In this document: positions 1 to 6,298 of the stretch, one piece after another
Layout of the letters: each line of letters opens with the position of its first letter
Position numbering within the stretch: position 1 is the stretch's first letter
From: Chloroflexota bacterium
GTDB taxonomy: Bacteria > Chloroflexota > UBA5177 > JANWHV01
Length of the DNA stretch: 9,235 nucleotides
NCBI GenBank assembly: GCA_025450375.1
Contig: JANWHO010000303.1
Span: 1 to 9,235 of the forward strand
Direction: 5' to 3'
Notes under the pieces: generated by a model
Told to the model about the DNA's origin: nothing
Database searches by the model: none
The model's input: the letters and a program-made list of their open reading frames with translations, nothing else
Made by a program: the position numbers and the translations under genes

Positions 1-1
1 A

Positions 2-181
2 CGGGCCGAGATCGCTGTTCCGGACGACTTCCAGGCGCGGCTGATGGCGCGGATCCGCCAGGACGCGACCCTGCTGCATCTACTGGATTTCGGCTTGGGC
101 GGTTTGGGGCAGGCCATCCTGGAGTTGCTGGCGGCCTTCTTCGCCTTCCTGCCGGCGCCGCAACCGCAAGCGGCGACCTGA
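2..181 (+). CDS. C-terminal tail of an unidentified protein, possibly anti-sigma-factor-like (5' end outside window)
   Basis: An open frame runs in from the window edge and stops at TGA 179-181, giving 59 residues. The first part, VPDDFQARLMARIRQD, resembles the linker after the zinc-finger (zf-HC2) domain in many anti-sigma factors. It is followed by a leucine/alanine/phenylalanine-rich stretch (about residues 27-52) that could be a membrane-spanning or amphipathic helix, then a Pro/Gln/Ala tail. The zinc-finger part that would decide the family lies upstream, so the assignment is weak. The stop is 23 bases before the next start on the same strand, so it may share a transcript with the channel gene. 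It could equally be an unrelated small membrane protein. Confidence 0.5.
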   Translation, partial: RAEIAVPDDFQARLMARIRQDATLLHLLDFGLGGLGQAILELLAAFFAFLPAPQPQAAT

Positions 182-204
182 AATACGATACGCGAAAGGA
201 TGCG

Positions 205-1068
205 ATGAACACTAAGGTGCTGGTTGACGCGCTCACCCGGAGCATCGACAACATTGTCAACTTCATCCCGGCCCTGATCAACGGGCTGATCGTGCTGGTG
301 ATTGGCTACGCGATCGCCTGGGTGGTGCGCTGGCTCCTGGCTACCATCTTGCGCCGGGTGGGCTTCGACCCGCTGGTCGAGCGCACCGGGATCACCGCCT
401 CGCTGCGCGGAATCGGCATCCAGATCGCCCTGTCGGCCATCATCGCCCAAACGGTCTTCATCCTCCTTATGCTCTCGTTCCTTATTTCGGCCACCCAGCT
501 CATGGGCCTCACCGCCGTCACTCAACTGTTGCAGAGCTTGTTGAACTTCCTGCCCAGTATTATTGCCGCCGTGATTATCTTCCTCCTCGGCGGCATCGTG
601 GCCGGCTTCACCGGTAACCTGGTGGCCGCGGTGGCCAGTGGGAGCGGGTTGAGCTATGCCGCGCGCTTGGGGCAGATCGTGCGGGTGATGGTCAGCCTCT
701 TCGTGGTGGTGCTGGCCCTGAGCGCGCTCAAGGTGGATACCGCCTTGCTGGTGACCACGATCACCATCGGCATCGCGGCCTTTGGCCTGGCGCTCGGGCT
801 GGCGCTCGGTTTGGGGGCTCGCGGCGTCGTGCATCATGTTCTGGCGGGCTATTACTTGCGCCAGCGTTTCCCGGTCGGCAGGCAGGTAGCGATCGACGCC
901 GTGCAAGGCGCCGTCAGCGGCATTGGCGGGGTAAACACCTTGCTGACTACCGAGGGCGGCGATGCCGTGGTAGTCCCCAACGGCATATTGCTGGAATCGC
1001 TGGTGCGTATGCCGGGTGGCGGAAACGTGGATGTGCCCCCGTCCGCCTCGGAGACTCCAGCGCCTTAG
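205..1068 (+). CDS. Short MscS-type mechanosensitive ion channel protein
   Basis: Predicted inner-membrane small-conductance mechanosensitive channel subunit, which would open under membrane tension and release solutes. Two copies of the conserved TM-helix repeat are visible, around residues 10-66 (NFIPALINGLIVLVIGYAIA) and 106-156 (NFLPSIIAAVIIFLLGGIVA). A Gly/Ala-rich pore helix follows at about 185-213, with GLALGLALGLGARGVVHHVL matching the MscS TM3 pattern. A small beta domain ends in VVVPNGILLES (256-266), equivalent to the conserved IPN of MscS. The protein stops at residue 287, about where the C-terminal alpha/beta cage of MscS would begin, so that domain is absent. ATG 205 is preceded by AAAGGA at 195-200. 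The next gene encodes a relative with more repeats. Family assignment is firm; channel activity is inferred. Confidence 0.85.
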   Translation: MNTKVLVDALTRSIDNIVNFIPALINGLIVLVIGYAIAWVVRWLLATILRRVGFDPLVERTGITASLRGIGIQIALSAIIAQTVFILLMLSFLISATQLMGLTAVTQLLQSLLNFLPSIIAAVIIFLLGGIVAGFTGNLVAAVASGSGLSYAARLGQIVRVMVSLFVVVLALSALKVDTALLVTTITIGIAAFGLALGLALGLGARGVVHHVLAGYYLRQRFPVGRQVAIDAVQGAVSGIGGVNTLLTTEGGDAVVVPNGILLESLVRMPGGGNVDVPPSASETPAP

Positions 1069-1182
1069 CGCGGCGTCGTTCTCCCGTGCGGCGGCCTCCG
1101 CTTACCGAGCCATGAGTAAGACCTTCAATCCCCACGATGTGACTTTTCTCGCGCGCTCGCCGTCCTTATCCAGTGGGCATCA

Positions 1183-1190
1183 CCAGCTGG
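1183..1190. promoter_or_regulatory. Palindrome flanked by inverted GCAT/ATGC in the gap before the five-repeat channel gene
   Basis: The 168-base gap between the two channel genes contains the palindrome CCAGCTGG. It is flanked by GCAT at 1177-1180 and ATGC at 1191-1194, with two unpaired bases on the left. It lies about 45 bases before the GTG start and could be a small hairpin or an operator. Short palindromes of this kind are common by chance in GC-rich DNA, so the functional claim is weak. Confidence 0.2.
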
Positions 1191-1221
1191 ATGCTTACGG
1201 TAATTGGAGTCGGCGCTTTGC

Positions 1222-1227
1222 AAGGAG
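1222..1227 (+). promoter_or_regulatory. Ribosome binding site AAGGAG deciding a GTG start at 1237
   Basis: AAGGAG lies nine bases before GTG 1237. A TTG at 1204 in the same frame would add 11 residues (MESALCKEKRN), but this site falls inside that extension. The protein beginning at 1237 also starts like the neighbouring channel family (QQILDRIRDFVPQLVGAL), so 1237 is preferred. Confidence 0.6.
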
Positions 1228-1236
1228 AAAAGGAAC

Positions 1237-2727
1237 GTGCAACAGATCTTGGATCGGATACGGGACTTCGTACCCCAACTGGTAGGCGCGCTTGTTACCC
1301 TGGTCATCGGCTATATCGTGGCGCGGATCGTTTCGGGCGTCGTACGGGGGGCAATCCAGCGCTCCGGTATTCAGAAGCGGTTCGGCCATGCAACCGGATC
1401 GTCCGCTAAAGCCGCATCCGGCGATGTGGCGGCGATTGCTGGTACTACGGTCTTTTGGCTGATCATGTTGATGGTTTTGTTGGGTGTCTTCCAGGCGCTC
1501 AACCTCACCCTGATCACCCTGCCGCTCAGCCAATTGCTCGCCGAGGTGTTCGCTTATATTCCACGCTTGGCGGGCGCCGTTGCCCTGGGGGCGGTCGCCT
1601 GGGTTCTGGCTATCGTGCTAAGGTCCGTGCTTCGGAGTGTTCTGCCGGCGCTCCACCTGGACCAGCGTCTGGGCACGGAAGGACAGCCAGGCGGCCAATC
1701 GGTCAGCCGCTCGATCGCCGACGCGGTATTCTATATTGTGCTGCTGCTCTTTCTTCCGGCCGTGCTCGGTGCGCTGGGGCTGGTGGGGATCCTTCTGCCG
1801 GTGCAGCATATGATTGACGAACTGCTGGCGTTTCTCCCCAACCTCCTCGCCGCCGGCATCCTCTTGCTCATCGGCTGGTTCGTGGCGCGTCTAGTTGGGC
1901 GGATTGTCGGCAATCTGCTGGCCGCGGTGGGTTTGGATGCCGCGAGCGAACGGCTAGGCGTGTCGTCCGCCCTCGGCGGTCAGCGCCTCTCGGCCTTGAT
2001 CGGGATGCTGGTCTATATCCTGATTCTGCTGCCGGTTGTCATCTCCGCCCTACAGACGTTGCAACTCGCCGCCGTCACCGCGCCCGCGTCGAATATGCTG
2101 AATCTGATTCTGGCGGAGCTTCCCAAGCTGCTGGCGGCTGGTCTAACCCTCGCCATCGCTTATGTAGTAGCACGGGTGCTGGCCCCGATTGTCACCAACT
2201 TACTGGCGTCGGCCGGAAGCGATCGTCTCCCGAAACGCCTGGGACTGGCGCGCGGTGACACCACCTCACCCACCTTGTCGATGCTCGTGGGAAGATTGGT
2301 GATGGTGACGATCATGTTGTTTGCCGCTATCGAAGCCTTGCAGACCATCGGGTTTAGCCAGGTTGCGGTGCTCGTCACCCAGTTCACGCAACTGGGCGGC
2401 CACGTCATACTCGGCCTGATCGTCTTCGGGATTGGGCTCTTCCTGGCTAGACTTGCCGCGTCCGCGGTACGGGCCGCCGGCCCGGCCAATGCGGGCCTAC
2501 TCGCCGTGGTTGCACAGGCGGCAATCCTCATGCTGGCCGGCGCGATGGCCTTGCAGGAGCTTGGTATTGGGGCGCAGATCATTACCCTGGCATTTGGCCT
2601 GACCCTGGGCGCGGTTGCCGTGGCGGCGGCCATTGCCTTTGGCGTGGGCGGCAGGACTGTCGCTGCCCGCGAATTGGAGCGTTTCGTGGAGCGGCGCGAC
2701 GTAAGCGGTACCACTCGTGAGCCATGA
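1237..2727 (+). CDS. Membrane protein with five TM-helix repeats and an MscS-like pore helix
   Basis: A 496-residue polytopic membrane protein of the mechanosensitive-channel-related TM-helix family (CmpX-like style). Five related units start near residues 1, 99, 191, 286 and 375. The first four share the pattern aromatic/E-x-P, hydrophobic helix, IGxxVAR-like motif, then RLG; an example is FLPNLLAAGILLLIGWFVAR. The key prolines fall near 13, 109, 201 and 296, a period of 92-96 residues. The fifth unit is degenerate, with Gly-Gly where the proline would be. The last helix (about 446-474, ending AFGVGGRTVAARELERFVE) resembles the MscS pore helix, but no beta domain follows. The GTG start is supported by AAGGAG. 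The kinase gene begins 10 bases after the stop, or overlaps it by 11 if its upstream GTG is used, so the two are probably cotranscribed. It may be a channel or scaffold subunit working with the shorter protein at 205; that pairing is inference. Confidence 0.8.
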   Translation: MQQILDRIRDFVPQLVGALVTLVIGYIVARIVSGVVRGAIQRSGIQKRFGHATGSSAKAASGDVAAIAGTTVFWLIMLMVLLGVFQALNLTLITLPLSQLLAEVFAYIPRLAGAVALGAVAWVLAIVLRSVLRSVLPALHLDQRLGTEGQPGGQSVSRSIADAVFYIVLLLFLPAVLGALGLVGILLPVQHMIDELLAFLPNLLAAGILLLIGWFVARLVGRIVGNLLAAVGLDAASERLGVSSALGGQRLSALIGMLVYILILLPVVISALQTLQLAAVTAPASNMLNLILAELPKLLAAGLTLAIAYVVARVLAPIVTNLLASAGSDRLPKRLGLARGDTTSPTLSMLVGRLVMVTIMLFAAIEALQTIGFSQVAVLVTQFTQLGGHVILGLIVFGIGLFLARLAASAVRAAGPANAGLLAVVAQAAILMLAGAMALQELGIGAQIITLAFGLTLGAVAVAAAIAFGVGGRTVAARELERFVERRDVSGTTREP

Positions 2728-2737
2728 CAGAGGCACC

Positions 2738-3943
2738 ATGAGGCTGCGGGACCACCTGCTCCGACTGCGGGCCCTACAGTCCGCGACGGCGGCCCTTGCC
2801 GCCGCGCGGACCCCCGGGGAAGTGGCCGCTATCGTGCTCAATCAGGGTTGTGCCGCCGTGGGAGCGGTGGATGGGGCAGTCTACGTGCCGGCAGCGGATG
2901 GCGCCTGGCTGGAACGCGTCGAACCAGTCTATCCGAAGCTCGCGCTACCGGACTCGGACGGTCGAATCCCCGTGACGAACCAACTCTTAATAACTGAGGA
3001 TCGGCCCTGGGAAATGCCCTTGACTCTTGCCCTCGGTACGGCTGGGCAGGATGCCCGCGCGTATGGTGAGCTCATCTCGCTGTGCGTGGGTAGACGCACG
3101 ATTGGCGCCATCGCCCTGAGGTTTAACGCGATGCCTCCGGGCGGGGCGCGGGATCGCCAGACGATCATGCTCCTGGCACAGGTGACCGCCCAGGTTCTGG
3201 AGCGGACACTTCTCTCTAGCAGGGCCGAGGAACGCGCCCGCGCCGCGGAGGCGCTGGCCCGGGACCGCAGCCAACTTGTAGCCGATTTCTGTCACGAGTT
3301 ACATACACCGCTCAACGCGATCATCGGCTTCACCGATATTCTGCGCTGGCATTCCGGGCAAGCTACGGAGGACGAGCGGCTGGAACATCTTCAACGCGTA
3401 ATGGTATCGGCGACGCGCCAGCAACGCCTCCTCAAGGACCTGTTGGCGATGAGCGCGTTGGATGCCGCGGATTTGGCCCCGCATCGGGAGCGGATGGCAC
3501 TGGCCACCCTGGCGCGGCGGGCGGCGGACGAGGTGCGCGGCGCCTATCATGGCCAACGTATACTTCCACATGGACCGGGTGACTTGCGGGTGCTGGTGGA
3601 CGTCGAACGCGCCCCACAGGTGCTGACAAATCTCCTGGACAACGCGGCCAAATACTCACCAGAAGGGAGCGAGATTGCTATAACCTGGCGGGCTGAGAGC
3701 GATATGGCGGTGGTGAGGGTTCGGGACCAGGGCCAGGGCGTGCCCGTCGACGGAAGGGAACGGCTGTTCACCCGCTTTGGCACCATTCCGGGCAGCCAAC
3801 CACGGCCAGGTCGAACCAGCACCGGGCTGGGCTTGCACCTAAGCAGGAGGTTGGCGCGGGCCATGGGTGGTGACCTGGATCTGGAGGCGACCGGGCCGGG
3901 AGGCAGCACCTTTCGACTGCAATTGCCTATCGCTCTCGGATAA
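2738..3943 (+). CDS. Soluble GAF-domain sensor histidine kinase
   Basis: Two-component sensor kinase that would autophosphorylate on histidine and pass phosphate to a response regulator. From ATG 2738 it has 401 residues. A GAF-like sensory domain (about 10-155) includes TPGEVAAIVLNQGCAAVGA and ends near VTAQVLERTLL. It is followed by a short Ala/Arg/Glu-rich coiled linker and a HisKA domain with FCHELHTPLNAIIGF, phospho-acceptor His186. The ATPase domain has its N box in LTNLLDNAAKY (Asn298, Asn302), G1 in DQGQG (330-334), F box LFTRFG, and G2 in STGLGL (361-366). No membrane segment is visible, so it should be cytosolic and sense through GAF or through a partner. The start could instead be GTG 2717, overlapping the channel gene by 11 bases. 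ATG 2738 is preferred because AGAGG sits at 2729-2733, although its spacing is short. All catalytic motifs are intact. Confidence 0.9.
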   Translation: MRLRDHLLRLRALQSATAALAAARTPGEVAAIVLNQGCAAVGAVDGAVYVPAADGAWLERVEPVYPKLALPDSDGRIPVTNQLLITEDRPWEMPLTLALGTAGQDARAYGELISLCVGRRTIGAIALRFNAMPPGGARDRQTIMLLAQVTAQVLERTLLSSRAEERARAAEALARDRSQLVADFCHELHTPLNAIIGFTDILRWHSGQATEDERLEHLQRVMVSATRQQRLLKDLLAMSALDAADLAPHRERMALATLARRAADEVRGAYHGQRILPHGPGDLRVLVDVERAPQVLTNLLDNAAKYSPEGSEIAITWRAESDMAVVRVRDQGQGVPVDGRERLFTRFGTIPGSQPRPGRTSTGLGLHLSRRLARAMGGDLDLEATGPGGSTFRLQLPIALG

Positions 3944-3951
3944 GCGGCTCG

Positions 3952-4007
3952 GGACAGACGATGCGGCAGCCGGGGGACCGTCCTTCCGGCTGCCGCATCG
4001 TCTGTCC
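3952..4007 (+). terminator. 22-bp perfect inverted repeat after the kinase gene
   Basis: Left arm 3952-3973 and right arm 3986-4007 are exact reverse complements over 22 bases, around a 12-base loop. The hairpin begins eight bases after the kinase stop codon, where an intrinsic terminator would be expected. No T-run follows the right arm (the next bases are ACCAGTTGTCCC). It may therefore act as a Rho-independent terminator of low-U type, as an mRNA 3'-end stabiliser, or as a partial barrier before the GntR-receiver gene. Confidence 0.7.
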
Positions 4008-4012
4008 ACCAG

Positions 4013-4041
4013 TTGTCCCAGTAGGGCCTCGATCCTGATAC
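4013..4041 (+). promoter_or_regulatory. Weak candidate promoter before the GntR-receiver gene
   Basis: TTGTCC (4013-4018) and TGATAC (4036-4041) are separated by 17 bases, in a position consistent with a sigma-70 promoter for the regulator gene. The -35 matches four of six consensus bases and the -10 only three. The hairpin just upstream suggests the regulator needs its own promoter, which is the main support. Confidence 0.25.
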
Positions 4042-4073
4042 CCTTATGGTAAGAGTGTGAGGCCCCCTCGATC
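4024..4073. promoter_or_regulatory. Nested inverted repeats and a direct repeat, candidate operator
   Basis: GGGCCTC (4024-4030) is mirrored by GAGGCCC (4059-4065). Within this lies TACC-CTTAT-GGTA (4039-4051), almost on the same centre. The octamer CCTCGATC also occurs twice, at 4027-4034 and 4066-4073, 39 bases apart. GntR-family dimers bind short inverted repeats and commonly regulate their own promoter, so this is a candidate autoregulatory site. The evidence is position and symmetry only. Confidence 0.3.
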
Positions 4074-4158
4074 ACCATCAAACTGGGAGAGCATCCTGGT
4101 GAAACGGACAGGTGGGCCAAATGGATGGATGCCTCCGCTATTCTCTTGATGGAGAATC

Positions 4159-4761
4159 ATGCACGACAGGCTTGGCCCGCGGGTCCGCCGGGTGTATATC
4201 GATCTGCGCGAGGGCATCCTCCGCGGTGATTACGCGACTGGTACCGCGTTGCCCGCGGCCACCAAGCTTGCGACCCAGTTTGGCGTATCCACGGTCACCG
4301 CTCGCCACGCCGTAGCGCAACTCGAACATGAGGGACTGGTTAGCCGCCAACAGGGTCGCGGTACGTACGTTAAGGACCACGTACCTCCCAGCGTGCTCAT
4401 CGTTGACGACGATGAGAACATGCGTGAGTTGCTGCGTAACTACGCAAGGCGTGCCGGTCATCGCGCCATGACCGTCGGTTCCCCGGACGCGGCGCTGGCT
4501 GCACTGATAAGCGATCCATCGATCGCCCTGATCCTGAGCGACGTACGCGTACCTGGCCGGGCTGACGGTGTGGCGTTCATTCGCAATGTGCATCACCGAT
4601 GGCCGTCACTGCCTCTGGCAGCGATCACCGGCTTTCCGGACGACCTTGCCGAGTTGCACGGCACCCCGGAGTGCCCAGTGCTGATCCTGGCCAAACCAGT
4701 GCGGGAGCATCAGGTTCAGGAGGTGTTTCGCTGGGTGCTGGGAACCAAACACTTGTCCTAA
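4159..4761 (+). CDS. GntR-type winged-helix regulator fused to a C-terminal receiver domain
   Basis: A 200-residue, predicted cytosolic DNA-binding response regulator with an inverted domain order. Residues about 5-72 form a GntR winged helix: YIDLREGILRGDYATGTALP, recognition region FGVSTVTARHAVAQLEHEGL, wing RQQGRGTYV. After a linker of only about six residues (DHVPPS), residues 78-195 form a CheY-like receiver. It has the acidic cluster Asp83-Asp84-Asp85, phospho-acceptor Asp128 in LILSDVRVPG, switch Thr157 in AAITGFP, and Lys179-Pro180 in ILAKPV. GntR proteins normally carry a ligand-binding C-terminal domain, and response regulators normally place the receiver first. ATG 4159 follows GGAGA at 4151-4155. 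It lies downstream of the sensor kinase, which is the likely phosphodonor by proximity. It converges with the minus-strand hydrolase gene, with 12 bases between stops. Confidence 0.9.
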   Translation: MHDRLGPRVRRVYIDLREGILRGDYATGTALPAATKLATQFGVSTVTARHAVAQLEHEGLVSRQQGRGTYVKDHVPPSVLIVDDDENMRELLRNYARRAGHRAMTVGSPDAALAALISDPSIALILSDVRVPGRADGVAFIRNVHHRWPSLPLAAITGFPDDLAELHGTPECPVLILAKPVREHQVQEVFRWVLGTKHLS

Positions 4762-4773
4762 GGTCCCTCGTGG

Positions 4774-5580
4774 TTATCGGGATTCTGGATTGTGCTCCGA
4801 AGTGAGCACGGCAACCGCGCGGACGGGTTCGTCGCGACCGGGCGCCGCCGTGACAAGCGCGCTTACGCCTGGCGGATCATTCGGGCAGGCTACCGCCTTG
4901 CCACGCCAACATTCGACCAATTGGCGAATGCCCGCGGTCATGCCGGTCGGATCATTGGCATCGGAGGAGGGTGCATAGACCGGCACCGCCGCCTCGACCG
5001 TATTCAGTTTCAGCGTATTCACGTACACCTCCCGCATCAACCGAAACCATGCAGCCGCGCCTTCCATCCACGATCCGTAGCTTTGATACGTATCGGCCGC
5101 GCCGCTTCCCGACGCGGGGCGCAAGTTGCCGATGTTATGCGTATACAACGCCTCTCCACGCGTACCGGCGCGACTCTCCATCACGAAGAATGCCAGGGCA
5201 ATGGCATCATCAACTCGGTAGCGGCGGCTCAGAGCCGCGAACTCCCCGCCGTGTCCCCGCAGAGGCGACCCATAGGCCGCTAGGATGGCGTTCACCCGCC
5301 CAGCATCGAGGCTCGGACCGCCCAGGATCGGCAACACTCGTCCGGCTGCATCGAGCGGGATGGGGCGTGGGAGCGGAATCAACGGTCCCGCAAACGGGTT
5401 TGCGTGTTGATGCGCAACCGAGCCACGAAGGCCGGACGCGCCGGGCGCCCCAGGATGCGCGAAATCGGCGCGGAGCCGCAGGACAAGGATGGCTACTCCG
5501 ACCAACAGAAGCGCCCAGCCCAGCACCGGTGACAACCTGGACCATCTGAATAATGGCGAATACAAGGCCCTTACGTTCAC
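4774..5580 (-). CDS. Membrane-anchored glucosaminidase/lysozyme-like cell-wall hydrolase
   Basis: A 268-residue protein, probably a peptidoglycan hydrolase of the glucosaminidase (lysozyme-like) superfamily acting outside the cytoplasmic membrane. One N-terminal membrane segment (about 21-36, GWALLLVGVAILVLRL) could act as a signal anchor. A Pro/Gly-rich linker follows. The catalytic-type domain (about 95-205) contains YRVDDAIALAFFVMESRAGT, with Glu135 as the probable acid, then THNIGNLRP and YQSYGSWMEGAAAWFRLM, as in this family. The C-terminal tail is of unknown role. GTG 5580 is chosen because AGGAG lies at 5591-5595, ten bases upstream. Longer forms from ATG 5649 or GTG 5691 add Arg/Pro-rich sequence with no family look, and 5691 falls inside the preceding terminator. 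Substrate and enzyme type (glucosaminidase or muramidase) cannot be settled here. Confidence 0.75.
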   Translation of the reverse strand: MNVRALYSPLFRWSRLSPVLGWALLLVGVAILVLRLRADFAHPGAPGASGLRGSVAHQHANPFAGPLIPLPRPIPLDAAGRVLPILGGPSLDAGRVNAILAAYGSPLRGHGGEFAALSRRYRVDDAIALAFFVMESRAGTRGEALYTHNIGNLRPASGSGAADTYQSYGSWMEGAAAWFRLMREVYVNTLKLNTVEAAVPVYAPSSDANDPTGMTAGIRQLVECWRGKAVACPNDPPGVSALVTAAPGRDEPVRAVAVLTSEHNPESR

Positions 5581-5667
5581 TTTTCTGGGGCTCCTGATTA
5601 CACATTGGTGGTCCAAGACGGTTCTCGAAGGGATCCGCGGTGCCGTCATGATCGCCACGCACGACAA

Positions 5668-5697
5668 CGCCCCATGCCTGGGACTCGGCACGGGGCG
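5668..5697 (-). terminator. Terminator hairpin after the histidine-rich secreted protein gene
   Basis: Arms 5668-5678 and 5687-5697 pair over 11 positions, with one G-T wobble when read on the minus strand, around an 8-base loop. The hairpin starts 33 bases after the stop of the 5731-6258 gene, and TTGTC follows on the minus strand. A second smaller inverted repeat, GATGGC-CGGCC-GCCATC (5705-5721), lies between the stop and this stem. Together they suggest transcription from the small-gene cluster ends or weakens here, before the hydrolase gene. Confidence 0.55.
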
Positions 5698-5730
5698 CCG
5701 CGTGGATGGCCGGCCGCCATCGTAGCCTTG

Positions 5731-6258
5731 TTAGAAGTTGCCAAGTTGCGAGATTGGCGCGTCCGGGGCATGCAGGATCGAGTTGGAGGAATCGACCCCG
5801 CTGTTCAGCTGGTTGATCGAGGAGCTCACCTGAGTATCGGTCAGGCCATTCGGGGCCTGGTGGAATAGGGTGCCGACACTGGTGAACTTGGTTTCCAACC
5901 CCACCAGCACGCTGTTGAGCTTCTTGAGGGTATTGGAGTTGGAGTGGCTTGTGATGTCGAGTGCCTTGTGGATCTCGTGTACAGCGAAGAGCAGAGCCAG
6001 GCCGGCCTTAATCAACTGGATTTTATGGTGCATAGTAAGGTCGCCGGCCCGGAAGGGCTTCCAGACCCAGTGGTGGAAAACCCCGTAGGCAATCGCCAGG
6101 TGAACGACCACGCGCGTCTTGTCAAAAAACGCCTGATGCTGCGCCGATGGCGCGGCGGCGGGCGCGGCGTGGACCGGTGCGGCAAGTTGGGTGGCGGGCG
6201 TGCCCGCGAGGGCCAGTGCCAACAACAACACCAGGGCCAGGAGTAAACGACGGAACAT
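5731..6258 (-). CDS. Secreted histidine-rich protein of unknown function
   Basis: A 175-residue protein not matched to any family I know. Residues 1-31 form a clear signal peptide: MFRR, a long Leu/Ala core, and a VHA-AP cleavage region. The mature part begins with an Ala/Pro spacer, followed by a helical region rich in histidine (HLAIAYGVFHHWVWKPF, MHHKIQLIKAGLALLFAVHEIH, His at 53, 62, 63, 77, 78, 94, 97 and 105). The C-terminal third is Ser/Asn/Gln-rich. The middle hydrophobic stretch (about 81-96) might touch or cross a membrane. GGGGAG precedes ATG 6258 by eight bases, a good ribosome site. It is the third of three closely spaced minus-strand genes and is followed by a hairpin. Paired histidines could bind metal or heme, but no known binding motif is present. 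Confidence 0.8.
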   Translation of the reverse strand: MFRRLLLALVLLLALALAGTPATQLAAPVHAAPAAAPSAQHQAFFDKTRVVVHLAIAYGVFHHWVWKPFRAGDLTMHHKIQLIKAGLALLFAVHEIHKALDITSHSNSNTLKKLNSVLVGLETKFTSVGTLFHQAPNGLTDTQVSSSINQLNSGVDSSNSILHAPDAPISQLGNF

Positions 6259-6270
6259 TAAACGTTCTCC

Positions 6271-6282
6271 CCGCTAGAGCGG
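6271..6282. repeat. Short inverted repeat over the ribosome-site region of the secreted-protein gene
   Basis: CCGCT-AG-AGCGG forms a 5-bp inverted repeat that partly overlaps the GGGGAG ribosome site (about 6267-6272) of the gene starting at 6258. In RNA it could partly hide that site. It is short, the loop would be only two bases, and it may be chance. Confidence 0.2.
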
Positions 6283-6298
6283 ATGGTCGAGGACGGAT

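Noticed and set aside
1112..1285. Small plus-strand frame (58 codons from ATG 1112) between the channel genes
   Set aside because: It has no ribosome site, overlaps the start of the next gene in another frame, and its product looks random.
2160..2714. 184-codon minus-strand frame opposite the five-repeat channel gene
   Set aside because: It is an Ala/Arg/Thr/Pro-rich antisense shadow of a confident gene.
4762..4773. Bidirectional terminator between the convergent genes
   Set aside because: The gap is only 12 bases and contains no inverted repeat; any terminator would have to lie inside the opposing coding sequence.
4792..5283. 163-codon plus-strand frame opposite the hydrolase gene
   Set aside because: It is His/Arg-rich antisense sequence, and the minus-strand hydrolase has clear family motifs in the same bases.
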